A stretch of DNA of 64,000 nt, from positions 195,309 through 259,308 of the forward strand of contig JBBCIY010000001.1 of the NCBI GenBank assembly GCA_037189645.1. The letters are read 5' to 3'. The translations under genes and the position numbers were made by a program. Numbering within the stretch: position 1 is the stretch's first letter; every line of letters starts with the position of its first letter. Under the pieces are notes generated by a model. The model had not been told where the DNA came from. It saw only the letters and a list, made by a program, of their open reading frames with translations, and searched no databases. Source of the DNA: Taishania sp037189645 (GTDB taxonomy: Bacteria > Bacteroidota > Bacteroidia > Flavobacteriales_D > Crocinitomicaceae). Positions 36,655 to 45,520 of the stretch are shown in pieces.

Positions 36655-37641
36655 TTACAGTCGTTGGTATTCAAAAGTAGGAGTCCCTTTCTGACCTAGC
36701 TGATTATAAAAATCAATAAATCTTAACTTATAAAAGTAGCCTTCATTATCTTGTATAATATATACTTTTTCATGGTGTACTAAAAATGTATTCTGGTCAT
36801 ACAAAAATGTTTTCCAATTGTATCCGATAACATCTCTGTCTATCGAAAGTTCAAGACCTTCTGCATAAGCGAGATCGATTTCATCGAATGTTTTTTCAGT
36901 AACACGTAGAGATTTGGTATTGAATGTATTGGTAAGGCATCCGACCACGCTGTACGGCATGAAGTCAGGTTCATAAAAAATTTCTGTGAATTGAGTAAAT
37001 ACCAGGTCCCATTCTTCTTTTGCAGGCTCTATTGTTGGTGTTGTAATGGTTCCGGATGGATTCCATTTCATATAAACGAAATTATAGGTATCGTCTTTCT
37101 GAATGGTGATTATCTGTTCATTACTTCCGTCAATATTTGCAAAACGACCTTTGAAATGTGTGTTGTCGTGCTCCAGAATTTCCATTTTGAAATACCCCTG
37201 ATGATTTCCTACTCCATCGAATCCCCTGTCCAAAATAAATAATGAGCCTCCTCTTACTGCCAGTGAGTCTACAAAGCCTGTCGGATAATCAGCCCGGTTA
37301 CTGATTGAAAAATTGGAAGTATTGCTGATTTCTTCAAACGTTTTATCCTGTACCAGCGATACAAGCATTACTTTTGATGTATTGGTAATAATGTAAGGTG
37401 TTCCGGATGCACAGGAAAATCCTAAATCCCAGTCTGTTTTGTGATTTTTTCCTTTGTTACTGTTGCTGCTCAGATCAAAGTAGACCTGGTATTCATACGT
37501 TGGTGTTAATTCGATGGCTGTTGTTGTAATATTCCCCAGATCCGGAGGAGTAACAGGTAATTCATCTTTTCGGCAGCTCGACAGCATTAATCCTGTAAGT
37601 AAAAGAAAGAAAATAGTTCTGTTCGACTGTGTAATTATCAT
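36655..37641 (-). CDS. HmuY family heme-binding lipoprotein
   Basis: 328 residues. Lipoprotein signal with Cys23 (LMLSSC). Two WDL segments (HKTDWDLGFS, EEWDLVFTQF) and a C-terminal strand region NWKTFLYDQNTFLVHHEKVYI, closing with YKLRFIDFYN...KGTPTFEYQ, are the HmuY family pattern known from Porphyromonas, where the lipoprotein takes heme from host proteins and hands it to the TonB receptor HmuR. Its start overlaps the receptor gene by 4 nt. Last gene of the operon; longer than P. gingivalis HmuY (about 216 residues), with the extra residues in the middle. Confidence 0.87.
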   Translation of the reverse strand: MIITQSNRTIFFLLLTGLMLSSCRKDELPVTPPDLGNITTTAIELTPTYEYQVYFDLSSNSNKGKNHKTDWDLGFSCASGTPYIITNTSKVMLVSLVQDKTFEEISNTSNFSISNRADYPTGFVDSLAVRGGSLFILDRGFDGVGNHQGYFKMEILEHDNTHFKGRFANIDGSNEQIITIQKDDTYNFVYMKWNPSGTITTPTIEPAKEEWDLVFTQFTEIFYEPDFMPYSVVGCLTNTFNTKSLRVTEKTFDEIDLAYAEGLELSIDRDVIGYNWKTFLYDQNTFLVHHEKVYIIQDNEGYFYKLRFIDFYNQLGQKGTPTFEYQRL

Positions 37642-39902
37642 TTTTTCTTCGTATTAAGATTTACCGTTAATGAGCAAAAATAGGTTCTTCCCATACCGAT
37701 CTGTACAGATGTAGATCCTGCTGAATGGGCGCCATCGGCTCCGGACAGGCCATTGATCGCTGTAATATCCAGTATGTTCTTCACTCCCAGCGTAATTCCA
37801 ATTTTCCTGCTCCAGAAATGAGTCGTTGCCGTTAAATCAAGCATGTGGTAAGAATCTCTTTTCGATTCGAATACAGTACCGTCATTTTGCATGACAAAGT
37901 TAGGCAATTTACCTGTAAACTTGTAGAACAATGCGAAAGAAGTGTTGATTTTATCAATCGTGTAGCTGGGATTTACTTTCACCTCCGGGTAGAAAGACGT
38001 TGCCCTTGGTGATTCGTTGGAGTAGATCTGTGTCCTTCTTCCTTTTACCGATACACCTGCATCTACCGAAAGCCCTTTCCGCATGAAATTTGCATTCAGC
38101 GTATACCCGTATGTCTGTGCTTTGAACAGGTTGACATAGCTGTATTCCGTGTTGGTAACCTGTGCAAGGGTGATCAGGTTTGCCAGGTCATTGAAAAAGA
38201 ATTGATTGGTTATGACCAGTCTGCATCTTCCTTTTTCGTAATCGGTTCGCAGTGACAACTGGTAGTTGTTGGATGTTTCCGCTTCCAGCTCCGTATTTCC
38301 TTTAATGTTGTGATTGATATCTACAAAGTAGAAGTACAGCTCCTTTAACGACGGAGCACGGTAACCCCGGCTGTATGAAAGGCGCAGGTCATTATTTTTT
38401 GAGACTTTATATTTAAAGAAGATTGACGGTACTACAGGTGTTTTATAGACGGAATTGTACGCGACTCTTAATCCCGGCTTGATGGTCAGTTTTTTCCACG
38501 GATTGTATTCAGAAGTAACAAATAAGGCATAATCTCCCATTGAACTCTTCTGGTTTTCAATGCGTTTTCCCCTGGAGCTTTCGTAGTTAATATCATAGCC
38601 GACTTCCAGCATCCATTTCGGAGAATGGTTGTAAACAAAGCTTGTACGGCTCAGGATAAGGTCGAAAGCGGAAGTGTCCTGTTCGTTTGCACCTGCAATG
38701 GTTTTGTTCAACGTCGTCAGGTCATTGATGTACGTTGTTTTTTTTCGTTGAAAGAAATTATAGGCATTTGTGGAGTTAACCGACCATTTCTTTGAAATGC
38801 GCCCGACCACGGATATGCTGTTATCCCAGCGGAACGTATTGTAATAGTCATCAAACGCGCGGATGTAATAAGGTTGCAGCGGAGCACCTCTGTTTTCGAT
38901 CTCTTCCTGGAACACCCTGAAATCAGCCGTCAGGAACAGCCCGTCTTCGTGCCTGGTGTTGTTGAGCCGCTGGCGGACTTTCAGTCCTCCGAACACCTGT
39001 TCACGGGGTTTGTATAATTTATGCCGCAACGAATCTGCGACCCGTGTTTTTTCTACATGGAACGGTTTCTCATCCGGTCTCCAGCCGTCAAAATAATTCC
39101 GGTTGATGTCCGCGGAGATCAGCGTGTTTTTAAATTTGGTAGCCAGGTTCAGCTGGGTATTATAGGTTCCGTTGCTTTCGTAGTAAGCATATGCTTTTCC
39201 CGACAAAGCAGCGGATTGATCTTTCTTTGTGATGATATTGATTGTTCCTGCCAATGCGTCAGAACCGTAGTTCACAGACAGGGGACCTTCAATTATTTCG
39301 ATCTTCTCCACGTTCTGGATGTTGATCTGGTCCAGGTCTACAGTACCGTTCAGGCGGCCGATCACCGGAACCCCGTCAACAAGGATCTTTACATTTTCTC
39401 CTGAAATTCCCTGCAGGTCCATTCCTGTACCGAGGATTGCATCAGTGGAAAGCTGTATGTTTAATTCGTTTTTAAATAGCTGGGTCAGATTTTGAGCGCC
39501 CATCTGCTCGATTTTCTTCGAGTTGATGATTCTCACGTTCTGAACCGCGTCGCTGATGCTTGTTTGCTGCATCTGTCCGGTCACAACCATTTCATCAATG
39601 CGGGTTGCCCGTTTGAAGAGATAGATCCGGGAAGGCATGTCTTCGATCATTGTGAACGTCCTGTCATCAAATCCTGTTGCCAGCACTTCTACAAAATAAC
39701 CTGGTTTTACGTTGGACAAATCGACTTTACCGTCATTTGCCTTCAATTCGCTGATGCGCTTATCGCCATCGTATATAAATACAGAAACCCTGACAGGAAG
39801 GGAATCCTCAGAGCTTAAAAATTCGACTTTTTGAGAAAATAGTGTGGTTGCAATTGCAAAGAAGGGCAGGATGAGTAAGTGTCTGATTTTAATTGTCGTC
39901 AT
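37638..39902 (-). CDS. TonB-dependent outer-membrane receptor, probably for heme
   Basis: 754 residues. Signal peptide (to LFSQ), a short beta-sandwich (about 25-100), a TonB-box-like DEMVVTG (about 103-109), plug (about 115-225, with VKILVDGVPVIGRL and EIIEGPLSVNYGSDALAGTINIITKK), then a 22-strand type barrel ending TYFCSLTVNLN. It brings a substrate across the outer membrane using TonB energy. Heme is inferred from the overlapping HmuY gene. It overlaps the small CxxC gene upstream by 14 nt. Confidence 0.9.
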   Translation of the reverse strand: MTTIKIRHLLILPFFAIATTLFSQKVEFLSSEDSLPVRVSVFIYDGDKRISELKANDGKVDLSNVKPGYFVEVLATGFDDRTFTMIEDMPSRIYLFKRATRIDEMVVTGQMQQTSISDAVQNVRIINSKKIEQMGAQNLTQLFKNELNIQLSTDAILGTGMDLQGISGENVKILVDGVPVIGRLNGTVDLDQINIQNVEKIEIIEGPLSVNYGSDALAGTINIITKKDQSAALSGKAYAYYESNGTYNTQLNLATKFKNTLISADINRNYFDGWRPDEKPFHVEKTRVADSLRHKLYKPREQVFGGLKVRQRLNNTRHEDGLFLTADFRVFQEEIENRGAPLQPYYIRAFDDYYNTFRWDNSISVVGRISKKWSVNSTNAYNFFQRKKTTYINDLTTLNKTIAGANEQDTSAFDLILSRTSFVYNHSPKWMLEVGYDINYESSRGKRIENQKSSMGDYALFVTSEYNPWKKLTIKPGLRVAYNSVYKTPVVPSIFFKYKVSKNNDLRLSYSRGYRAPSLKELYFYFVDINHNIKGNTELEAETSNNYQLSLRTDYEKGRCRLVITNQFFFNDLANLITLAQVTNTEYSYVNLFKAQTYGYTLNANFMRKGLSVDAGVSVKGRRTQIYSNESPRATSFYPEVKVNPSYTIDKINTSFALFYKFTGKLPNFVMQNDGTVFESKRDSYHMLDLTATTHFWSRKIGITLGVKNILDITAINGLSGADGAHSAGSTSVQIGMGRTYFCSLTVNLNTKKK

Positions 39903-40218
39903 TACTGATCAGATTGTATGCTGTGAGTAAAACATTGGCTTCCTGAACCAATTCATTAAGTTGTGATAATTCGTTTTTGCTGAGTACAAGCGAGAATTCC
40001 GAACCCGATGGGTGAGGAATCTGGATGCTCTTGGAATTAGGGTTAATTCGGTCATTTACATGCTGGACATCATAATAAATTTGTGAACTAATTTCCGCGA
40101 ACTCATCCTCCGACAATCGCAGAAGTGACGTTCCGAACGCCAGGTGGATGCTTTCGCATTCACGGCATTGGTTAATGAACCCCACTTTGGACTGCGCCAG
40201 AATTCTCGTTGTACACAT
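39889..40218 (-). CDS. Small CxxC protein in the heme operon
   Basis: 109 residues, no signal peptide. An N-terminal Cys2 and a CRECESIHLAFGTSLLRL motif (Cys-x-x-Cys followed by a hydrophobic strand), then a mostly helical acidic half. It resembles a Bacteroidota-only family with a CxxC (possibly DUF6686; from memory). The cysteines could bind a metal or heme. It is 5 nt downstream of the DUF6607 gene and overlaps the receptor start, so it belongs to the heme operon. Confidence 0.7.
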   Translation of the reverse strand: MCTTRILAQSKVGFINQCRECESIHLAFGTSLLRLSEDEFAEISSQIYYDVQHVNDRINPNSKSIQIPHPSGSEFSLVLSKNELSQLNELVQEANVLLTAYNLISNDDN

Positions 40219-40223
40219 TGCAC

Positions 40224-41153
40224 TTATTTTATGGTAACGTGTTCGTCAATAATTGTTTGAATTGAAGAACGAACCTTTTTCGCGTCAAATTTCTTCGCTT
40301 TAGCAGTTTCATTGCTCAGCTCGAAAAAGCGCATATAAATTACATTTCCATTTTTGAAAAGCTCTATTTCCACTGTTCCTTTGGCCAATTTCTCAGTCCA
40401 GACCTCACGAACAACTTTCCAGAACTCTTTTTGTTTATCCCAGTATTCAACCGCTGCTTTACAGTTGTATTCTCCTGTCCAGAAACGCTCGATACCTTTT
40501 TCCTGTGCGATCAAAACATCCGCTTTCCCTGATTCACGAAGGATCTTGTCATTGTCCTGCTCAAGAACCCATCCGTCATTAAAGATCTCAATGTGAGAAA
40601 AACGTCCTGTTACATTGTAGTCGTCACGTTTTGTATGCTCACGGCGCGGAAGAGGTGCATCGGCCTTCGCCTCCCAGAAAGAGCGACCATCTGCATGCAA
40701 CCATGTTCCGTAACCTTCATAACGAGGGCTGTCATCCACCTGGAAAACTTTTTGTGTCCATGTTCCCTTTGCTTTGTCCGCAGGGATGGAAATGTTGTTC
40801 CAGATTTCTTTCTGACCTTCTTTTCTGTTGTATGCCAGCAATTCGGTATTCTCATACAGCCAATCCTGTCTCCAGTGTTTGATCACCATAGTATCGTTTA
40901 CGATAAGCAAGTGCTGCAAAACGATTTTGTTTTCCGTGTTTTCAACAACTTCAACAAGCTCGATCGCCTGTTCGTACTTCCTGTCATTGTGATACTCGTA
41001 ATCTTTGTTCGGAGAAAAAGTTTCGGCGAAAGAGAATGTCACTTTGTAACATCCTTCCATTTTAAGGATTGCTGCTCTGTCCTGATCTTTTTTTGTTTGT
41101 CCAAATACAGCACTGCTTGCAACAAGCAGCGCTGATAAAAATAAATGTTTCAT
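40224..41153 (-). CDS. DUF6607 family secreted protein
   Basis: 309 residues with a signal peptide (cleaved near VFGQ). Conserved-looking elements are GCYKVTFSFAETF near the N-terminus, KHWRQDWLYEN, YGTWLHADGRSFWE and FWKVVREVWTEKL. I recognise the pattern as DUF6607, a Bacteroidota family often found with HmuY/TonB heme genes, though that linkage is from memory. Many Trp and His residues would suit heme or porphyrin contact. Second gene of the operon, 24 nt after the T9SS HmuY-like gene. Confidence 0.75.
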   Translation of the reverse strand: MKHLFLSALLVASSAVFGQTKKDQDRAAILKMEGCYKVTFSFAETFSPNKDYEYHNDRKYEQAIELVEVVENTENKIVLQHLLIVNDTMVIKHWRQDWLYENTELLAYNRKEGQKEIWNNISIPADKAKGTWTQKVFQVDDSPRYEGYGTWLHADGRSFWEAKADAPLPRREHTKRDDYNVTGRFSHIEIFNDGWVLEQDNDKILRESGKADVLIAQEKGIERFWTGEYNCKAAVEYWDKQKEFWKVVREVWTEKLAKGTVEIELFKNGNVIYMRFFELSNETAKAKKFDAKKVRSSIQTIIDEHVTIK

Positions 41154-41177
41154 TACCTTAAATAAGTGTTTTAATAA

Positions 41178-42458
41178 TTAATACTTCACTACGTTTTTAA
41201 CCGTAGCGTTACCATTTTGATTGATTTCTACATAATACACACCGTTAGCCAAAGCAGAAATGTCCAGTTTTTGCTTAGTTATCCCGGTGATTGTATTGAA
41301 GCTTTCCGCTGCAACTACTTGTCCCATTTGGTTACGGACAATAATGTCTGCTGAATTTGCTTTAGAATCAAAAGCGATTGTCAATTGGTCTTTTGCAGGG
41401 TTTGGATAAATCTCAACAAATTGAGTTCCTTCCTCTGTCAAACCTAAGAAAGCGATTTGTTGTTTTGTAAACAAAAACTTTCCTTCAGTACCTCCAACGA
41501 ATCCTGTAGGAATGATTTTCCAGACATCCCCTCCAGAATTCCTTACAAAGTAAACAAGATCATCTGCTATAACATATTGCCCTCCGGTATATGATTTCCA
41601 ATCGCTACCAATAGTGTTGATTTCTGTAATAAAAGATTGTGATGAATAATCTTCAAAATCAGCAGGGTCTGCTACTCCATTAACTTCAACAACTTCCCAA
41701 TTTGGGCTGGTTAAAATTCCTGAAACTCCATACATGATTCCACTCACTAAATCTCTATACTTAGTAAAAACCAGGTCCCAATCATTTGCAGCAGGCTCAG
41801 GATTCAAAAAGGCATCATTTTCAATAGAATAATATCCGAATACTTTTCCTGTATAATTACTTCCCACAAATGCCTGAGTTACTTCATTTGAACCATCCAG
41901 ATCAGCGATTCTGAAATTTACAGTTCCTGATGTTTTGTTGATGATATCAATTTTTTTGTACGATCCGTTTGCCAGCTGCAATACATAAATAGAGTCTCCG
42001 ACTACAGCATGCGTAGCCATGTTGTAAACACCCCATCCATTATCAAGATAAACAGTCTGACCGGCATAAACCATTGTATTTGTCCAGTCTATATTTTGAT
42101 TAAACGCACCAATTTCCCATGATTTCGGATCGTTTTCAAGTTCCTGCCAAGACGCAATGTTTGAAACATCAATCGTTGTGTTCCAATCTGAATTGTCTCC
42201 GTCAGGCCAGATCCATGCTCTCAAAGTACCTGTATGACTTCCTTTTCCTGAGTTGATACGAATAGTTGCGGACATTGTATTTGTGCTGAAAGCTAAATCC
42301 CAATCGTTCAAAGGTGAGGCTGTCTCCGTTCCATCCGATAGTTTATACCAGACTTCGTTAATGGATGTTCCTCCTCCAATTGACACAGAGTCCAATACTT
42401 GAGCACTCAATCCCGTTGAAAGTGTTAATAATAATGCACTAAATGTAATTTTTTTCAT
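41178..42458 (-). CDS. T9SS-tagged HmuY-like secreted protein
   Basis: 426 residues. Signal peptide (cleaved near LSAQ, no lipobox). Two WDL elements (LNDWDLAFST, ANDWDLVFTKY) and a C-terminal DWKSYTGGQYVIADDLVYF...WKIIPTGFVGGTEGKFLF parallel the HmuY lipoprotein at the other end of the same operon. The last 80 residues are a T9SS type A signal (FVEIYPNPAKDQLTIAF, DISALANGVYYVEI, KNVVKY). So it should reach the cell surface or medium by T9SS, as a hemophore-like partner. First gene of the operon, behind a good promoter. Confidence 0.82.
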   Translation of the reverse strand: MKKITFSALLLTLSTGLSAQVLDSVSIGGGTSINEVWYKLSDGTETASPLNDWDLAFSTNTMSATIRINSGKGSHTGTLRAWIWPDGDNSDWNTTIDVSNIASWQELENDPKSWEIGAFNQNIDWTNTMVYAGQTVYLDNGWGVYNMATHAVVGDSIYVLQLANGSYKKIDIINKTSGTVNFRIADLDGSNEVTQAFVGSNYTGKVFGYYSIENDAFLNPEPAANDWDLVFTKYRDLVSGIMYGVSGILTSPNWEVVEVNGVADPADFEDYSSQSFITEINTIGSDWKSYTGGQYVIADDLVYFVRNSGGDVWKIIPTGFVGGTEGKFLFTKQQIAFLGLTEEGTQFVEIYPNPAKDQLTIAFDSKANSADIIVRNQMGQVVAAESFNTITGITKQKLDISALANGVYYVEINQNGNATVKNVVKY

Positions 42459-42492
42459 GTCGCTCTTTATTAAGATTAATTTTAAATAAGCG

Positions 42493-42523
42493 CAAAATTA
42501 AATTTCAGACAAAGGTTGTGCAA
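42493..42523 (-). promoter_or_regulatory. Promoter of the heme-uptake operon
   Basis: Minus strand: TTG (42521-42523), 20 nt, TAATTTTG (42493-42500), then 34 nt to the ATG at 42458. Both elements match consensus. Its -33 element nearly abuts that of the divergent pafA promoter. Confidence 0.75.
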
Positions 42524-42545
42524 TACCTCAAAAAGGGTATTTTTG
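42516..42545 (+). promoter_or_regulatory. Promoter of the pafA-like gene
   Basis: Plus strand: TTG (42516-42518), 19 nt, TATTTTTG (42538-42545), then 24 nt to the ATG at 42570. The two divergent promoters share the sequence TTGTGCAA. Confidence 0.78.
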
Positions 42546-42569
42546 AATCATCAACTTAAAAAATGTAAG

Positions 42570-44207
42570 ATGAAACCGTTCGCATACCTTATTACATTTA
42601 CTCTTTTTCTCCATGCTTTCTGCTCATTTTCCCAGCCGGATCAACCCAAGCTGGTCATCGGTATCGTGGTAGACCAGATGTGCTATGAATACCTGTACCG
42701 GTTTTACGACAAATATTCCGACGGAGGGTTCAAACGATTGATGAACGAAGGGACCAATTGCAGAACGACTCATTATAATTATGTACCTACTTATACAGGC
42801 CCCGGCCATGCATCCATTTATACCGGGACAACTCCATCCAATCACGGGATCGTCGGAAATGACTGGTATGACCGAAAAAGCCGTAAGGAGGTCAATTGTG
42901 TTCAGGATGATGCAGTCACGACGGTAGGGTCGGAAAGCAATCACGGCAGGTATTCTCCTTCAAGGCTTAAAGTGAATACGATTACGGATCAATTTAAACT
43001 GGAGCGCCCGCAGTCGAAAGTACTTTCCATGTCCATTAAGAACCGTGGTGCTATTTTGCCGGGAGGACATCTGAGTGACGGTACGTATTGGTACGATGGT
43101 TCGACCGGGAATTTTATTACCAGTTCCTTCTACACTGACCAACTGCCGGAATGGGTGCGTGCTTTCAATAAGAAAGAGATTCCTCAGAAAGCGATGAAAC
43201 AGACATGGAACACACTGCTTCCCATTGAACAATATACAGAAAGCGGGATTGATGATTCGCCTTATGAGCATTTACTCAACGGTAAAACAAAACCGGTCTT
43301 TCCTTATGAGTTTTCCAAAATGACTACAAAGGAGAATCTTTTCGATTTATTCACACATACGCCTTTTGCTAATACATTTTTAACTGATTTTGCCGTCCAG
43401 GCGCTTCAGTCGGAAAAATTAGGGCAGAACGGAACGACCGATATGCTCTGCATCAGCTACTCATCAACAGACATCATCGGCCACTCATTCGGTCCGCAAT
43501 CCAAAGAAATCCAGGATACCTATCTCCGGCTGGACAGGGACCTGGAACGATTGCTAAATGAGCTGGATCGAACGTTGGGGAAGGGGAGTTATACCTTATT
43601 CCTCACCGCTGACCATGCTGTTGTCCCGGTTCCTCAATTGCTGATCGATCATAAAATGGCCGGTGGGTATGTGTTTTTACATGATTCGATCTCCCGGCTG
43701 GATTCAGAGTTGACAGGTAAATACGGATCCGGATTGATCGCAGGATTTGAAAACCTGAATATTTACCTGGATCGGAAATTGATCCGGTCAAAGAACCTGG
43801 ATTATCACGAAATCTGTACCTTTATTAAAGACCGGATAAAAGAGTGGGATGGTGTAAAGAACGTGTATACAGCGGCAGAATTACAGAACGGAGCGGGAGA
43901 CAAGTGGTTTGAAATGGTAAGAAGCGGCTATAATTATAAAGAAAGCGGCGACGTATTGTTTATCCTTGAATCCGGTTATTTGCCCAAATCCAAAGATTCC
44001 GAAAAAGCAAGAAAAGGGACAAGCCACGGTTCTCCCTATGCTTATGACACGCAGGTTCCGTTGCTATGGTATGGTCACTCCATCCCGAAGCAGGATATCT
44101 TCCGGGTAGTGGAAATAACAGACATTGCTCCGACACTGGCACATATTCTGAATATTTCATTTGCCCACGCCACAACGGGAAACCCGGTTGTTGAGCTATT
44201 CAAATAA
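42570..44207 (+). CDS. pafA: PafA-type alkaline phosphatase
   Basis: 545 residues, periplasmic (signal peptide to about FSQ). Hydrolyses phosphate monoesters. The catalytic set of Elizabethkingia PafA is visible: Asp35 in GIVVDQM, nucleophile Thr76 in YTGPGHAS, Asn in GIVGNDWYD, the Lys/Arg pair in SIKNRGA, Asp/His in SSTDIIGHSFGP, Asp-His in TADHAVVP, and His in GTSHGSPY. PafA enzymes are often expressed regardless of phosphate. The frame opens at a TTG (42516) that is the -33 promoter element, so ATG 42570 is the start. Divergent from the heme operon. Confidence 0.92.
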   Translation: MKPFAYLITFTLFLHAFCSFSQPDQPKLVIGIVVDQMCYEYLYRFYDKYSDGGFKRLMNEGTNCRTTHYNYVPTYTGPGHASIYTGTTPSNHGIVGNDWYDRKSRKEVNCVQDDAVTTVGSESNHGRYSPSRLKVNTITDQFKLERPQSKVLSMSIKNRGAILPGGHLSDGTYWYDGSTGNFITSSFYTDQLPEWVRAFNKKEIPQKAMKQTWNTLLPIEQYTESGIDDSPYEHLLNGKTKPVFPYEFSKMTTKENLFDLFTHTPFANTFLTDFAVQALQSEKLGQNGTTDMLCISYSSTDIIGHSFGPQSKEIQDTYLRLDRDLERLLNELDRTLGKGSYTLFLTADHAVVPVPQLLIDHKMAGGYVFLHDSISRLDSELTGKYGSGLIAGFENLNIYLDRKLIRSKNLDYHEICTFIKDRIKEWDGVKNVYTAAELQNGAGDKWFEMVRSGYNYKESGDVLFILESGYLPKSKDSEKARKGTSHGSPYAYDTQVPLLWYGHSIPKQDIFRVVEITDIAPTLAHILNISFAHATTGNPVVELFK

Positions 44208-44352
44208 CCTGTTTCCTGAGGATGGACAGGTTGCATTTTCATTGTTAAAAATAAGTTTGTTTGAAATAATCATCATTTTACAGACAACCTCTGGCGACCT
44301 TGTTTCGTATTATTAAGGAAACGATTGATCATTTATTTCAAAAACAAGCAAG

Positions 44353-45516
44353 ATGAAAAAATCATTCTTCCAGTTCGTCGGTATTACTTTGCTTTCCTTT
44401 TTTTCAAACGCGCAGACCACAACCATAAAGAGCTTTTATGTCGGCCACAGCCTGACTGATTACATTGCTGAAATGGTTTTAAGGTTATCTGAAGATGATT
44501 CCGAAACGTCATTTGATTTCGCCTATCAGCAGATACTGGGATCTCCGCTTCGCTGGCAATGGCAGGCGTTGGAACGGCAGGATTATGTCAATTTCCCGGA
44601 TGGAAAAATATTCGCTTTCTACGATGAAGAAAACGGGCTTCCTGCCGGTGACTTTACCCATTTGGTACTTACGGAAAGCGTTCCACGTCATTTTAATGAA
44701 TGGGGGATCGTAGAAACCTATTATTACCTGGACAGCTTCTACAACTACGCTATTGCAGACAACCCGGACATCAAGCCCTATCTCTACGAAGTGTGGCATT
44801 GTATAGAAAGCGGAACGCCTACGGGATGTGATTACGATGTGGACACCAATCCCTTTCGCCAGCGGTTGACCGATGACCTGCCGATGTGGGAAAGCGCCGT
44901 TGATACATTCAATACACGGAATAATCCTGTTCACCCGATGAAGCTGATTCCTGCCGGGCAGGCGGTCGGGCTTTTCTACGATAAGATTTACAACGGGGAA
45001 ATTCCCGGAATAACATCCATTGAAGATGTATTTGATGACAATATTCACGGAAATGATACACTCCGTTATTTAGTCGCTTGTGTGCATTATGCGACATTGT
45101 TCGAAAGAAGTCCGGTCGGGCTCACCAACGAGTTATACAACTGGTGGGGAGGTGCATTCGGCCCTATATCTGCATCTCTGGCTGCTCAGCTCCAGGAGAT
45201 CGCATGGGAAACGGTGTGTAATTATGAGCCGTTAGGCATTAACTGCGGACCGCTTTCGGTTAAAGGCGCTGATTTGTCTGATCACATTCGGCTGTTTCCT
45301 GTCCCGGCAAAAGACCGGGTAACGGTTTCTTTACCGGGTGAAGCGACCGTTGTTTCCATCCGGTTACTGGATGTCCTGGGGAAAGAGCTGAAAGCTGAAA
45401 GTGTCATCCATTCATCTGGAATAGAGGTCGATCTAAGCGGTCAGGGATCCGGGGTTTATTTAATGGAATTGGAGTTTGCCGATCAACGAATAGTGAAGAG
45501 ATTTGTGATTGAATAG
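44353..45516 (+). CDS. T9SS type A secreted SGNH-hydrolase-like protein
   Basis: 387 residues with a signal peptide (FFSNAQ). FYVGHSLTDYI near the mature N-terminus resembles the SGNH nucleophile block. Late in the domain, DDNIHGNDTLRYLVACVHYATLF gives the DxxH acid-histidine pair and the long helix seen in such hydrolases. The C-terminal 75 residues are a type A T9SS signal (IRLFPVPAKDRVTVSL, GVYLMELEF, KRFVIE), with VPA in place of the usual NPA. Likely an exported esterase or carbohydrate deacetylase; the substrate is unknown. Its TAG stop and that of the convergent gene form the palindrome TAGCCGGCTA. Confidence 0.75.
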   Translation: MKKSFFQFVGITLLSFFSNAQTTTIKSFYVGHSLTDYIAEMVLRLSEDDSETSFDFAYQQILGSPLRWQWQALERQDYVNFPDGKIFAFYDEENGLPAGDFTHLVLTESVPRHFNEWGIVETYYYLDSFYNYAIADNPDIKPYLYEVWHCIESGTPTGCDYDVDTNPFRQRLTDDLPMWESAVDTFNTRNNPVHPMKLIPAGQAVGLFYDKIYNGEIPGITSIEDVFDDNIHGNDTLRYLVACVHYATLFERSPVGLTNELYNWWGGAFGPISASLAAQLQEIAWETVCNYEPLGINCGPLSVKGADLSDHIRLFPVPAKDRVTVSLPGEATVVSIRLLDVLGKELKAESVIHSSGIEVDLSGQGSGVYLMELEFADQRIVKRFVIE

Positions 45517-45520
45517 CCGG

